A DNA stretch of 64,000 nt from Erythroxylum novogranatense. Its lineage: Eukaryota; Streptophyta; Magnoliopsida; Malpighiales; Erythroxylaceae. Where the stretch lies: NCBI GenBank assembly GCA_029891385.1, contig CM057224.1, forward strand, positions 8,804,001-8,868,000. Direction: 5' to 3'. Below, one piece after another: positions 11,770-24,715 of the stretch. How positions within the stretch are numbered: position 1 is the stretch's first letter; each line of letters starts with the position of its first letter. A model generated the notes under the pieces. The model was not told where the DNA came from. It saw only the letters and a program-made list of their open reading frames with translations, and searched no databases. The position numbers and the translations under genes were made by a program.

Positions 11770-12423
11770 CCCCTCGTTCTGAACGCGGATGCAATTCCCA
11801 ATTTTTTTGATTGAAGTGTTCTGCTGGAGCCTATGAATGCACAAATCTCGCCTTCTCAATGACCTAAACAGACAGAAGAGATATTTCCCGTCATATAAGG
11901 AATTTACCAACTGAATAAGCGGTGAGTTACTTAAGAACTCGTATCAAGTTTTATCATCACAATCAGTTAAAGAAATGAAAAATATTCTACTTCCCAACCA
12001 CATGCGCAGTTAGATTAGTCCCACCAGTGCATCACTCCGCAAATCGGATAGCATTACATCTCTCAAACATTGAAGCAATGCTCAAGAGATTAAATACTGC
12101 AGTCTGCAGAGTAAGTAATAGTATCCCACAAGTCTTTAAGAATTAATCAACTAAATCTACCAATCACAAAAGGTTAACTAATCAAAATAAACAGGCAGAC
12201 GAGAAAAGAAAGTAATAAAAGATATCAACCCAATTATAAGCTTCTAAACAAATTGATCATGTACCCAATTATAAGCTTCTAAAAACATCAAAAATGGAAA
12301 AAAGAAGGAGAAGACAATATCACGGTCTAGTTCAAACGACATAAGAAGTGACAATCCACAGAACCAACTAGGAAAGGCCGACCTTTGCAGACCAAAAAGG
12401 GAATTTTCAACAAACAGATACCT

Positions 12424-12660
12424 TGAAATCAAGTCCAGAAGAAGAAACCGTTACGAAACGGGACACAAAAGAGAACAGAGAAACAAGAAGATGGAAAGAA
12501 AGACACCTTCAAAATGATCAGAAATCGCCGCCTAGCCTTTTGCACGTTTCGAGAAGTGATCAAAAGTTTGCCGTGGGTTTTAGGTGGAAGAATGAGACCG
12601 AACCAACCCGTACAACTGGACTAAGTAGGAACACCGTTGGCCTTCCCATTGGCTGCTATT
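12424..12660 (-). other. Likely 5' UTR exon of the C15 peptidase gene
   Basis: On the minus strand a GGACTTGATTTCAAG/GTATCTG donor lies at about 12,423/12,424. A fitting acceptor occurs near 11,865, just upstream of the coding exon. The transcription start is not determined; 12,660 is a rough guess from the drop into AT-rich promoter sequence. Confidence 0.45.
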
Positions 12661-13377
12661 CAATATCTTTTAACTAAAGGCCATCGGTTCTTCAACTTAA
12701 TCACGAAAATTGCCATTCCATCCGATGCAATGATCGTGATCTAGTGATCCTCATTCTCATGCGTAGCGGTGGGCCGCTGAGCCCCATAACCGCCACGTTT
12801 GCTTTGTGATGTTGGCAGGCAGAGTTATCTGAATGATGTGGCTCTATATCATTGGATGAAATTGTGTTGTCGTCTTCTGTGAGTCCTACGTATGATGGTG
12901 TTCATGGGTTGGGCTTATTTGAATTTATATTAATTAAATTAAATTTGTATTTATAATTCAATTATTGTAAACTAATATTGATTAGTTAATACGTTTAATA
13001 ATCAATTCTTTAAATATTTATTATATGTTATTAATCCGATTAATTGGATATAAACCATTTACTTAGTATTATTTAGAAATTCAATTTAAAATTTTAAATG
13101 TACTAAAATATTTAAAAATAATATTATATTCAAAATTTAAGAAAACGTTATAATATAATATTTAAAATAATCATATTGCATATATAAAATTAAAATAATA
13201 AATTTTATTATAAATAGGAATTTTTGTTTATCGAATACATAATTTATACCATTTATAAATAATTATATCATAAAATTCACTAATTATAGAATATAAAATA
13301 TCAATGTATAAACTATAAACTATAATACAAAACTTAGGAACCTAAGTAAAGAGAATCAGAGCGAGAGAGGGTGTGCC
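12661..13377. promoter_or_regulatory. Shared divergent promoter region with site II-like elements
   Basis: This spacer separates the minus-strand peptidase from the plus-strand RBM48 gene. A GC-rich patch at about 12,760-12,800 includes TGGGCC (12,770-12,775), and TGGGCT occurs at 12,910-12,915. TGGGC(C/T) site II elements are known TCP-factor targets in plant housekeeping promoters. The remaining part (12,930-13,330) is very AT-rich. That both genes use these sites is an inference. Confidence 0.45.
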
Positions 13378-15446
13378 ATGCCTCGGTACAAGGACGAGCC
13401 ACCCGCGGTTCGTGTTTACACAGTTTGCGACGAATCAAGGTGTGTGTATGTCTAGCGTCAAGGTTTGATTGTTGAGTGTCTATGGTTGACCCACTTGGTG
13501 TTTATGAGCAGGTATTTGATTGTGAGAAATGTTCCGGCCTTGGGATGTGGGGATGATTTGTTGAAGCTTTTCTCTTCCTATGGAGACGTTGAAGAGTAAG
13601 TGAGTCCCATTGTTTGGTCTTCGCTTCTTTAGGAAACTGTTTCTATCTGTTTCTCCTATTTTATGTGAAAGTTTTGGACTTGCGGTAAGTTAAGAGGATT
13701 TCCGCTGCAGAATTGAATTGTTGGTTTGTTTTCTATATTCTGTAATTGACAGTGGGAATTTGACTGTTTTGTTTTTAAATGGTCAGTCTTAAACCGATGG
13801 ATGCTGAAGAATGTGAACAATTTACTGACGTTTATTGGATCAAATTCTGTTTGATCAACAATGCCAGGTTACTGGGTTGGTCAATTTTTGCGTAATTCAT
13901 TGATTTGTTTAGTCTATTGAAATGACCAATAGTGAGGACTAGGCCTTGAGTTTTTTTACCCATTTTGTTATAGGTTTGCCAAGAGAAAATTGGATGAGTT
14001 TGTATTCTTAGGCAATAGATTGCAGGTCTCGTATGCCCCTCAGTTTGAGAGCTTATCTGATACGAAGGATAAATTGGAAGGAAGAAGAAGGGAAGTACTT
14101 GCAAGATTAAACCGTGAGTTCCTGTGGCTTGGCCGAGAAATTAATTGATTGGTATCTCTGGCAAAGTTCTAATTGTTATTTGGGTGAACGGTTATTTCAG
14201 TATCAAGTTTTTTTAATTTTTCACATTAATAAACTTTTTATTTTGTTTTCAGTCAAGTTCCTATTTTTTTTCTGAAAATCTGGCTTAGCAGTGCAAAATG
14301 TTTCTTTCGTTAAAACAAGATGATGTGTAATTCCAAGAAGAGAATCATGTATCAAAATGATTCTTTTTTCTTTTACCACATCTTTTTTTTTTCCATCCGA
14401 AGAAATGTTTTGCATGGTTAAGTTACATTAAAAGGTTAAGATCTTGATTGAAAGAATTAAAGATTTGACACTGCTGAGTGAATCGTTATCACATTTTACT
14501 TAGAATCTAACAATATTTATGTAACTATCAGCTGGAAGAGTGAAGGGCTCCCAAGTGAATAGATCAGGAGCTTCAAGGGAGGGTTGTTTAGTTGCAGCAC
14601 CCTCTCAACCTCATGATGGTCCTCAGCAGATGAACCATGAGCTATGTTGGTAGGATGTAGTTTTGCTTCATCCCACCATAATGAGGTGCATTTGTATTAT
14701 TTGACATTGAAAGCTATGATAATCTATTGTTTAGGGACGCTGGAAAATCCAAGCATAATACTCTGGTCAATGTTCATCCTATCTCAAGAGTTTCTTCTGA
14801 CCAGGTTTGTGCCTACTTCCTATAAGCTCATTTCTAAAGATTTTTGTTTATTAAAAAAAATTTATAAACCATTTTGTTATGCCTTCAACTTTGATGTAAG
14901 GAATGGTCTAAATTCATTTGCAATTAGACGTTCATTAGCTTTTAGTGTCTATATATTTCCATGAGTTGAATAAGAAAAAACCTAAATTTATGCTAAAACC
15001 TAAGTTTAACTAAGCTGCATAAGGATAACCTCGTTTACTTCTCTACTAGAGTTGCTGATCAAGTTGGGATGAAGATTGTCATTTGATTCCTTCTGAGTTC
15101 CTGAAGTCATGAGAATTTTTTGGAATAAGGCACCGAAATTTTGGATTGAAAATTTTTGTGGTTCTGTGGGAGCTTGGCTTGTTATCTTCATTGTGCTTGT
15201 TCACTCTTTTTAATGTCACAGGACTATTTTCCATCTGAATCTATGAATCAAACAGTTAGATTGGTGAGGGAGAAGCTCAATAAGGTGATGAGCTCTACCA
15301 CGTGATGGCCTTCCTTTGGATTATTTGGTGTTAAAACTCACAAAGTAACAAAACTTTCGTTTTCCCAGATCCAGTCAAGTACTGAGCATCCCCAAGCTGG
15401 GCCTGCATCAAAGAAACCAAGAGTGGACGGCAGAAGAAGAATCTAA
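13378..15446 (+). CDS. RBM48: RNA-binding protein 48 (RBM48)-like
   Basis: RBM48 carries one RNA-recognition motif and takes part in minor (U12-type) intron splicing in plants and animals. Eight coding exons join in phase: 13378-13439, 13512-13595, 13787-13867, 13974-14113, 14532-14649, 14735-14804, 15222-15284 and 15369-15446. They total 696 bases, or 231 aa. The conserved N-terminus MPRYKDEPPAVRVYT precedes the RRM at about residues 20-115, with YLIVRNVP as RNP2-like strand and FVFLGNRLQVSYAP towards its end. A basic linker (EGRRREVLARL) follows. The C-terminus holds SMNQTVRLVREKLNKI and ends in a basic RRRI tail. There are no stops and all junctions are GT-AG. A frame that continues past the exon 5 donor would end at the TAG at 14,651, so splicing there is required. 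It diverges from the C15 peptidase gene. Confidence 0.93.
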
Positions 15447-16676
15447 GGGAGCTTTTTACGATGCAGAGATCATTGAATTCCCAATTTACCAATATTATAA
15501 TGCCGCTAGTAACTTTTTGCCTGGTCTTCCATGATAAAAGCAAATCATGTCAACAGATGCAGCATTCTAAACTACTGAGGTCCTTCTAACGTAAATATCA
15601 AATTGTTAGATTTTACTAATCACACTTGTAATGATTTTGCTAAAAGTTGTACCATATGAATTCCATGCAGCACGAGTGAGGCAGAATTAACAGTTACTTG
15701 TCAGTGTTCCCCTGTTTCTCTTTATCATTCACCACCTGAAATTTTAAGGATTGAGGCATAAAAGCAGTTTTTTTTTAATTACTATTGGAAAATTATGCTC
15801 ATTGTGGGTAATCATGACTTGACTATGCAAATTATCTATTCTCTTTCATTTAATTGAGTGGGATAGATTGCATATGGCTACAAAGACTTTGACAAGGATT
15901 ATATGTTCAAACTAAAATGCATCAAAAACCGCAATTCAACATAAGAAACATAAGAAGCAATGGAAGGTTACTAAACTCACTAAAGGTGGTTGATACTGAA
16001 TTTATTACTAAGTAAAAAAAATATGTTAAAAATATATCATTAAATCACTTACGATTGCTTCTTCTTGTTCCAAGCCATTTACCTTATCACATTACTCGTA
16101 ATCTTCATTTAAAAGTGATGGTTGGTAATGTTTCAAGCCACTTTATATATGGTCTAACCGATATACATTCATTGTCTGGTCCACTCATGGTCTGCTCTTT
16201 AGATAACTTTGATTCATTGATTTAGATAACTTTGATTCATTCAATATACCTTCTTCACATGTCTTTGGTCAAAGTTTACTGCTGACTAATAAGATGATCT
16301 TGCTAGTGTTACGCTAACACCTAGCTATTTGACCTTGCAGCAAGCATTTTGCCTTCCTTTGTTTTTTTCAGTTTGATTCATCAATACGATGATTTTCAGT
16401 TAAACCGCAAGAAGATACCGACATAGAAGACCCAAGTCAAGTCATAACCTAATAATAGTGTGAACATCATATATTCAAGACAGATTCACGCAGGATGAGA
16501 GCAAGGACTTGAGAAGTCAGTCAGAAGCTCCTGAAAATATAGCTACAGAAGTTGCCAAACTTCATTTCACGGAAGTTCCAAGTTTTCCTCCGTGTACAAG
16601 CTCTCTTGAAAGACTGTTTTTAAGTGTTAAATATCACACATAATTGTATGTAACTTTGAGCGATTTGCTTTGTAGT
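15447..16676. other. Convergent 3' flanks of RBM48 and the BOI-like gene
   Basis: No coding sequence is supported. Both flanking genes end towards this interval, so it holds their 3' UTRs and terminators. A 22-base direct repeat of a GATAACTTTGATTCATT-type segment lies near 16,202-16,242. I see no RNA gene. Confidence 0.5.
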
Positions 16677-19600
16677 TTATGACAAGTACACTTCGACGCT
16701 AGTTGTTTTGATCATCTGACAGACGGGACAAATGTTGATTAGCATGTCACACTCTTTACATAAACAGAGATGCCTACATGGCATTAATAACATGGACACT
16801 TCCCTTGCTTTGCATGCTCTGCAGGTCATATGTTCCTTCAAGCCTTGGATATTCCTGGAGAGCAGCTTTGCAGGCCCTCCAGAAATGTTCAAGAAATTAC
16901 TAGGGTCAATGTAAGAGGCAGTATCATCAACTTCACTGTCCCCAAAGCCTTCCTTCCCTTGGTCAGCACCCTGTGAAATTGCCTGCTGGAGATTGGTCCT
17001 TAAGGCATTAACCACAGACTCGTTGTACTTTGCCCTGTAGTGCCAATTCTGGGCCTCTGAAGCCACCTGCTTTATTTTCTCAGCCAATTCTTTATTTCTA
17101 CGGTTCATGGCCTCTATCTCGATGTCTTTTTCCTGCAATTTTCTGTTAACACCCTTCTCAATGGCAGCAAGAAAGGAAGCTACATGTCTTTGCTTCATGT
17201 CCCTTACCCCCTTAGTCAAGTGCTCTTCCTGCATGTGTGGCAAGCATCCATTATAGCATGAGATTAGGTCCTAGTAACATGTAAATTTTATATTCAAAGC
17301 ATGAATTATCCCATTTTTGGACTATCCACAAATTTTCAAAGAATAGTTTGTGTGAGAACAGAACGAATGTGGGAAAAGCATTGTGATTTTCGTTCTGTAA
17401 AGCAGTGATGATTAAAGTTTTTATAGGAGGCAGCAAAAAACGAACAAGCATGCATAAGCTAGTTTACTTCTTCCCTATAAATCATAAAAATGAAGTCCTA
17501 GTAACAGATGAATTTTTATATTGACAGCACGAGCTATCCCATTTTGGACCATCTGCAAATGTTCATAGAAAAAGTTCTTGACAGTGAGAACTTCAGAATG
17601 CATGTGGGAGAAATATTGTGCCTTTCACCAAATGTAAAACATTGATGATTCCAGTTTTTATAGGAGGCAGTGAAAAGCAAAAAAAACATGCATAAATAAG
17701 TTTACTTCTCTATATCTCATAAAAATGAGGTCCTTGTAACAGAAATTCTATATTTGACAGTACAAGTTATCCAAAAAAACATCTGAGAACAACATAATGC
17801 AGGTGATTTTGACTTTCACAATCTGTAAAGCATTGGTGATTCAGGTTCGTACAGGAGGAAGCAAAAAGCAAAACAGTGTGCATAACCAAGTTTACTTCTC
17901 TATGAATCATGAAAATGAGGTCAAAAAATCGCAAGGTAATCCATGGTAGGTGCAAATGATCACAAGTCAAATAAGAACCTGGATCTTGAAATACTGATCA
18001 AATTCTTCTTTCTGTCGATCAAGCTCGGTCCTTATATTGTCACCAAGGGACAAAACAAATGCCGGTGTTGTTGTCATACTTCCACTTGCAGATGTCACAG
18101 ATGAATTACGCTCGTCATATGATAGTTTTAAACCAGTTGACACAGGGTTTTGATTTGGGATGCTCAGTGATCGGTCAGCATCATCTTGACAAACCTCAAA
18201 ATTTAAGGACATCTGCAGCTTTTGTTGTCTACTGAAATCTTCTGTTTCTCTGGATCGTTTGTTTACTCGAAGCATGGGATTAACACTTTCATTGCCAAAA
18301 TAATTCACTGGATTAATGCTGCATCCAGTTGGTACTGATACAAACAAGAAAATCAAAGATCACTCAGCTACCTTTGTGACTTCTACTTTTTTATTTCAAA
18401 ATTTTCTTCCTCTGAGACTTGGAATTAATTCAGTGAAGAGAATGCAGAAACAGGAACGAAGACGTGAAGCAGCTCTCATCGATTCACTAAATCTTGACAA
18501 CAGAAAGTTTGAAATAGTAGACTTTTTCCTATAATTTCTTGAGCTTTCTACGCTTTTTCCAACAAAGACACAGCTACTTACGAAGACACCGTGAGAAATA
18601 CCAGGAAGAATGTACTAGACTGTTTTCAAATTAATTAGAAAGAAAGAAAGATTAGATTTAGCCCCTGATGAGTAGATGAAATGCCTCATTGATTGCAGTC
18701 CCCGATAACTTCTAAGCAAGGGATACCAATTGGGACAATCACTAAGAACTACAGGCAGTACAATGGTAGCATCACCAGCAACCAAACCCACTAAAGTACT
18801 GTTGAGCTTTTTCACACATAATAACAATGTTCTGATGACAGCTTCATCTTAACCTTTTTTAAAGGTAGTAAGAAGATGATAGGTGAAAGATGGTAGAAAT
18901 ATGCAATGAAAAAAGACAAAGAAAAAATGTGCCCATTTATTGGCTTTAATTCTAAGGAAGTTTCAAGCGATATGCAAATGCATTGTCAAGTGAACGCAGC
19001 ATAAAAAGCAACAGCTTCACCATGCAAATTATGAACAGACAAGACAAGAAACACAAAAACTTACAAGTATACCCGCAGAGAGCTTCTCATATCATATGTC
19101 AAAATGAAAATGTTCTTAGTTTAGGTCATCATGCTTGTTCATAGATACAAAATAAACCCACCCATTGCAACTATCCAATCTCTGAAATCAAGAAGGTATA
19201 TTCCAATAGATGTTTTATTCATCTATTGGAAAAATTGGCAACTTTGAAAAATGCAACTATCACCAACTTCGAAAAGTACGACAACCAGTTCCTGTAAATT
19301 TCATCTTCTTCCATCCAAGAGTGGGAATGGGTTTTAGGGAGACCTCACAGCATTTCAGCTTCCCCACCACTAAACCTTCTACCATTTCTTCATAAATTCC
19401 TCATATATTCTAAATGACACCATTATGAACACAATTTGAGCAACCAAGCACAGCTACACTTAACCTTGTTTCAGCAATTTCTATGATACTTTTTTCTTCT
19501 TATTCAGCCAAAAGAAAATCAATCAACTCACTACCCCCGTATTTCAACATTTCCAGGGATTGGGATGCTGAGTTGTCCTGACACGCAATGACTCCAATTC

Positions 19601-19880
19601 TTTATCTATTCTAAAGGAATTCAAAAGTAGTTATTTTGTAGATATCCAAATTTAAAGGACATGGACATTATTAGTTTGAATAACCCATTTTTAACTACAG
19701 TAAAAATATACATGAATTGAAACTCCAATTCTAGATCCAAACTCAAATGGATTCTAAATGAAATGAGAACTCACAATTACCAAATAACTGGAGTTGACTT
19801 GAAGCATTAGCCTGATAAGGAATACGATTCTCGTCCACGAAAACGGGAAGAAGAGGATTGTTGTTGTTACCACCCAACAT
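16677..19880 (-). CDS. BOI-related RING E3 ubiquitin-protein ligase
   Basis: This matches the plant BOI/BRG (S-ribonuclease-binding protein-like) family, RING E3 ligases that limit cell death and repress gibberellin responses together with DELLA proteins. Coding exons on the minus strand are 19880-19775, 18334-17979 and 17228-16677, giving 337 aa. The N-terminus is MLGGNNNNPLLPVF. A low-complexity middle (MTTTPAFVLSLGDNIRTELD) leads into a coiled coil at about residues 155-240 (QKEEFDQYFKIQEEHL through LRTNLQQAI). The C-terminal RING uses Cys290, Cys293, Cys305, His307, Cys309/312, Cys321 and Cys324 (CRAC ... CRHLCLC ... CPVC) and ends EVYLS. Intron 1 is 1.4 kb; intron 2 (0.75 kb) contains tandem repeats. 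A 5' UTR intron (about 20,264 to 19,951) is likely. I see no lesion. Confidence 0.92.
17265..17935. repeat. Intronic tandem repeat of ~225-235 bp, about three copies
   Basis: Inside intron 2 of the BOI-like gene a unit of about 230 bp is repeated. Starts are near 17,267 (GGTCCTAGTAACA), 17,493 (AGTCCTAGTAACAG) and 17,728 (GGTCCTTGTAACAG). A fourth start near 17,918 breaks off. Each unit contains an AGCTATCCCATTTTGGAC-like segment, a TTTTTATAGGAGGCAG segment and a GTTTACTTC end. The third unit has lost about 40 bases. The copies have diverged by substitutions and small indels. Confidence 0.85.
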
Positions 19881-20640
19881 TGTCCGATACTATTAATCTA
19901 CATAAATTATAATGCTTTCGCAATACGGTGCAGTAAGGTATGTTCCTACCTGCACAGAGAAGGCAAAACAATTATAAACGAAGGCCACGAGATAGCAATC
20001 CAAGAAAATGACGAAACATAGAAGGGATAAATGCTAAAAAGGATTCAACAGAAAATTTTAGAAAGGAAAAAAGAAATTGTGGAAGCAAAAATTGGAATGC
20101 AAAGATAAATCTAAAACCATATCCAAGAACACAGAAGGTTTAGATCTTCATAAAGATACACATGAATGTAGTAGCATCAAAGTACACAGACAGGAAACAA
20201 GCACACAAAACACAAGCATCCACTCAGAAATGGAAAATCCAAAAAGACCAGAGTGAGAAAATTACCTCTGTATCTGATTCCTCTACATGCAAAGATGGTC
20301 CCTTGAGATCTTTCAACTCAAAATCAGAAAAAACAAAACATGCCCAGAATCAAATCGATCATAACATCTCCCAAACGTTAAAACAGCCATATCAAAGATT
20401 GCATCTTTCTTACAACACACAGAACAACCGATCATCTAGGATCTAAAGCTTCAACACCCCAACAAAATGAAGAAGAGAAACAAAAAGGAAAAACCAACAA
20501 AGAGAAAGAGAAATAATTCAAGAATAAAAACAGAAGAAGGTGAATGTCGAACAAGACATGCTTAGGGAAAGAGGGCAAAGGAGAGGTTGAAGAAAGAAAC
20601 AGAATTAGAATAGGAAATGATTGAATTAAAAAAAAAAAAA
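19881..20640 (-). other. 5' leader and upstream region of the BOI-like gene
   Basis: On the minus strand a splice donor (ACAGAG/GTAATTT near 20,264) and an acceptor (CTGTGCAG/GTAGG near 19,951) outline a 5' UTR intron. Polypyrimidine-rich transcribed-strand sequence continues to about 20,590. A run of A residues at 20,626-20,640 bounds the region. No separate gene is supported. Confidence 0.4.
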
Positions 20641-22561
20641 GAATTTGGTAATGGTGGCAGTGGCAGACTGGTTACTGCTATCTATCTAGTGGTTACGCAA
20701 ACCGATATCTGTTAATTTTCCATGCTTTTCTTCTCCTAAACATGTCTTCGTTTCTTATATACTTTGTTTTTACCTTTTGCTTAATGTTACGAATCACTAA
20801 TTAGAAGATTTAACCTGTTCCTTGAATCGGTAAAATCCAATTAATAGCTTGATGAACAGAAGATGCTAAACCATGTCCTGGGCCTGTAGTAGTTGCAACC
20901 TCCGAATATACACAAGAAAACTATGTTTTAACAAAATGTTTCCTAATACCACTTACCAACTTCTTCTAATGCGAAGTTAAAAGTGTGTGTTTTGTGTTTT
21001 AGGTTGGATTTGATGTAAAAATGTAACTATGTAGATTTAATCTCTCTTGGTCTTGGTTATCCGAATTACAACTTCTTGCACGTTACTTCCTTATGCAAAG
21101 TCTTATTAATTCCCATTTTATCGGTTACATCGTCCCTATATGGATTGTCTAAATCCACATTATGCTTGCTTGGACGCTTATATTACCCAACATTTAATAT
21201 GTCATGAGGATCATGAGAACATGTCAGAGTTGGTTGCAACACTTATATCATCACAAGACCTTCAGCATTCCAACTTCCTTTTCGTAACACTTTCCAAAAC
21301 TATCCCCAAAGTTACCATCAATTGAATCGTCAAACCTTTGGATATGATGGCATTAAAAATTGTAAACTGCTTAATCCTGGCGCCACGTTATGCAATTTGC
21401 AAAAGGTGGGATTAGCGATGTACAAAGCACCGAACGTGAACCCCACATGAGCAATATCGGTGGTTCTTTTGGCAGGTAATTTTGGCGGGTGAGCAAACGA
21501 CGAGTCGCAATGGTCCACGATTCCCGGGATTTATTTAAGCAACCCACCCACGTTAAATGCCATTTTAATTTTAATTCTTGCATTGCATCTAATCTAAGGA
21601 AGAAAACAATTAATTATAATCAGATATGCTACTGTTTATTTTCGATTATTATTGAATTTTTAATATAGGTAAAGTGTAGAGTCCGTTTATAAGAATTGAG
21701 CTTGGGTCAACCATTGTCCAAATAACTAGAATTAGTTATTTGAATAATAAGCCTTTACTACTTATAAACCCTTTAACATTTTCATGTCTAGACAATACGA
21801 GACACTCTAACAATTATGGAACATATTCAATACTGTCCATCTAAGAGGCTATATGGGGTCCATGTCTTCACGAACTTTTCATTTTTGACAAATTAATCAC
21901 ATGGTGATGGTGAGGAGACAGGAAGAGAAATCGGATTCAATCTCTATATTGGCCCGATTCAGATTGATAAGGTCTCGATCAATTCTAAGCTTGGACTTAT
22001 CTGAAAACACATTAAGACTTTTAGTTTAAAGATTTAAGAGTGTTCCCAACTTAAGGATCGATAATGATTTAAGTTATAAATCATGTCAAGTAGGTTATCT
22101 ACCTTTGATTTCTGGAGTTTGGGAACTAAAGAACTTGTTGCTAATTAGGTGGGAAAATGTAGATTGTTATATTGACGGATGAAATTTTTTCATGGAGCGG
22201 AGCAACGTCTCAATCTTTAATAATGTTTATACATAGTAATATTCTCTCTAGACTCTACTCATTTGGTATAATGTGATTCTAAATTATTACATCTAAACGA
22301 ATTTATAATACTTTCCCGTTTGATATAATATTCATATCAATATAATTTACGAAGACATATTTAGGTGAAGAATTATTGGTTATTGCAAATGATACATTTA
22401 CTGAAAAATATTTATTAACCGACATTTAATACTAAAGTAAAAGGTAAAGATGAATTAATAAATAAATTTATGTATAATTCTCGTATTTCATAAGAATTTT
22501 ATTAAAATATAAGATTTGAAAAGGTTAAAACATAATCAAACTTATTTTAACTAATAAAAAA

Positions 22562-22648
22562 TTATTTCTAATACAGTAAAAATGAATGAATTAATTAAAA
22601 TAAGATTAAAAAGTATTACAATAAGAAAAGTTACTGTATTAGAAATAA
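22562..22648. repeat. 18-bp perfect inverted repeat
   Basis: The arm TTATTTCTAATACAGTAA (22,562-22,579) is repeated as its exact reverse complement at 22,631-22,648, with 51 bases between. It could be a short foldback element. Confidence 0.8.
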
Positions 22649-24469
22649 AAGGAAATTGTATCATGTCATTGTCAATTAGCGTGGCCATTTACTAATTACT
22701 ATGCTTTTTATATTGACCGGAAATTGGTGTGTTAAACAAGAGTAGAAGAGACTGGCGAATTTGGTACGTTGTGTGGTTGAACTTTGAAGAGGTGGTAGGC
22801 GTAGCATACTGAACGCAAAAGCTTGACTAGAAAACGAAATCAAACCTGAACAAGCCATCTCCAACCAATTATATAGTTCATTAATAATATATAATTCATT
22901 AATAAAATTATTTAAACTAAAATTTTATTTATTAATTTCTTAATTAAAATTTATAATATTACAATTTATTTTAAATGATGGGAGTCATTTGATTATATAG
23001 TTCTTCTAAACTAAATTACATAATGTTTTTAAAATTAGACAAAAATTAAATTAGTAAGATAAAATATTTAAAGTCTAAAAAGCTAGACTATCATAAAAAT
23101 CGGTTGAGATTTAACGATATATTTTATAAAGATTTTTACTCAATTTTTCTTTTCAATTCTTACACATTTTAATTAATAAATTATATTTTAAAATTTTATA
23201 TTCTTTATTTATCCTTTATATTTTAATTTAAAATTTTGTTAGATAGTGACCAGAAGATTATCCTATACCTCTTAGAAAGCATTTTTGCTAATACCATACT
23301 GAATTTAATATTAAATTTATATGATATAACAATGATATCAATTGACTATTATTTTAAATAATTTTATAAAATAATTTTATGAAATTATTTAAAATAATAA
23401 TCAAAATTAGTATTTTAAAACATAATCAGATCGATCGATTTAATCGAAATAAATATAAACTAGCCTAATTTTCAATTCAATTTATATTATATAACCATTA
23501 TGACTGAAAACCGAGCAATTAATTATTATACTCGTTGTTTTCTTAAATAAACGGATCAAAATAAAACTCAATTATCATTTTAATCCCATTGGTTTCACTA
23601 TCTTTTAACATATTGACCCACCATCCCTTCTTTAACTAATGGTTAACTATGTGGTTGGAGTAGGTGTTCCGATCATATGGTATTTATTCTTGTCAACATA
23701 TTTGTGTGAATCCTATATAAATATATAAATAATATCATATGGTATTTAATCTTGTTATAATATTTGTATGAATCTTAAGTAAACGTGTAAATAAGATTAA
23801 AAAAAAAAAACAGCAGAATTTGGTTAAATGGATGAGCATGTGAGACCAACCTTAATATGTGGGACCCAACTCGTGATTATCCCCGAGCTCTTCCTAATTT
23901 TTGAGTTTTGATGCTTACAGGAAAGTTGAGATTTAATGATATATTTCATAAATCATTTACATTTTTAATCAATTTTTTCTTTTCAATTCCACATTCTAAT
24001 TAATAAACTATATTTTTAAATTTATATTCTTTATTTATTTCTTTATATTTTAATTTAAAATTTTGTTTTAAATTATCATCATTAAAATAAATTACCAATT
24101 TTATCCTTACAAATTACTAAATTTATTTAATCTTACTAATAAATTATTTTTGGCAAAATTTAGATATCTCCATATATTTTATTTGAAAATTTTAAATTAT
24201 TATTGTTAAAAACTAATTATTATTTTATCATGAATTTGTTTATTAAATTGAATTCTTAATTAATATATATAAGTAAATTTGCTGGAGATAATTTAATAAT
24301 GTATTAAAATAATATTTAAATTATAAAAAGTATGTTTAAAGGATATTTAAAAGAAGTTAAAATAAAATTAAAGTGTTTTTCTATTGACTTTCTTTAAACA
24401 TATTTAAACTTTTTGAAAATTTATGTTAAATTTATTATATATTAATATGCATTACTTATTCTTATAATA

Positions 24470-24715
24470 TTTACTTTTTATTTATTATATATCAGTTTTA
24501 TAGCGATTTAATATAGATCAAATTTTAAACCTCAAATCTTTTCTTGATTGATTTAATGTCGGTCTAATTTTTAAAATATTTTTATTTTTATTTATTATAT
24601 ATCAATTTTATAGCGATTTAATATTGGTCAAATTTTTAAACTTCAAATCTTTTCTTTGATTGGTTCACCGTGGATCCAATTTTTAAAACATTGCTTAAAA
24701 CTATAAAATATAATC
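24470..24715. repeat. Two tandem ~120-bp units
   Basis: Two adjacent copies share TTTATTTATTATATATCA, then TTTTATAGCGATTTAATAT, then CAAATCTTTTCTT, then a GATTGATTTAAT/GATTGGTTCACC stretch. A related diverged block lies at about 54,120-54,230. This marks a dispersed AT-rich repeat family of unknown type. Confidence 0.7.

Noticed and set aside
21140..21583. Short frames in a GC-richer intergenic patch
   Set aside because: Frames on both strands are under 75 codons without motifs. No gene or element could be recognised.
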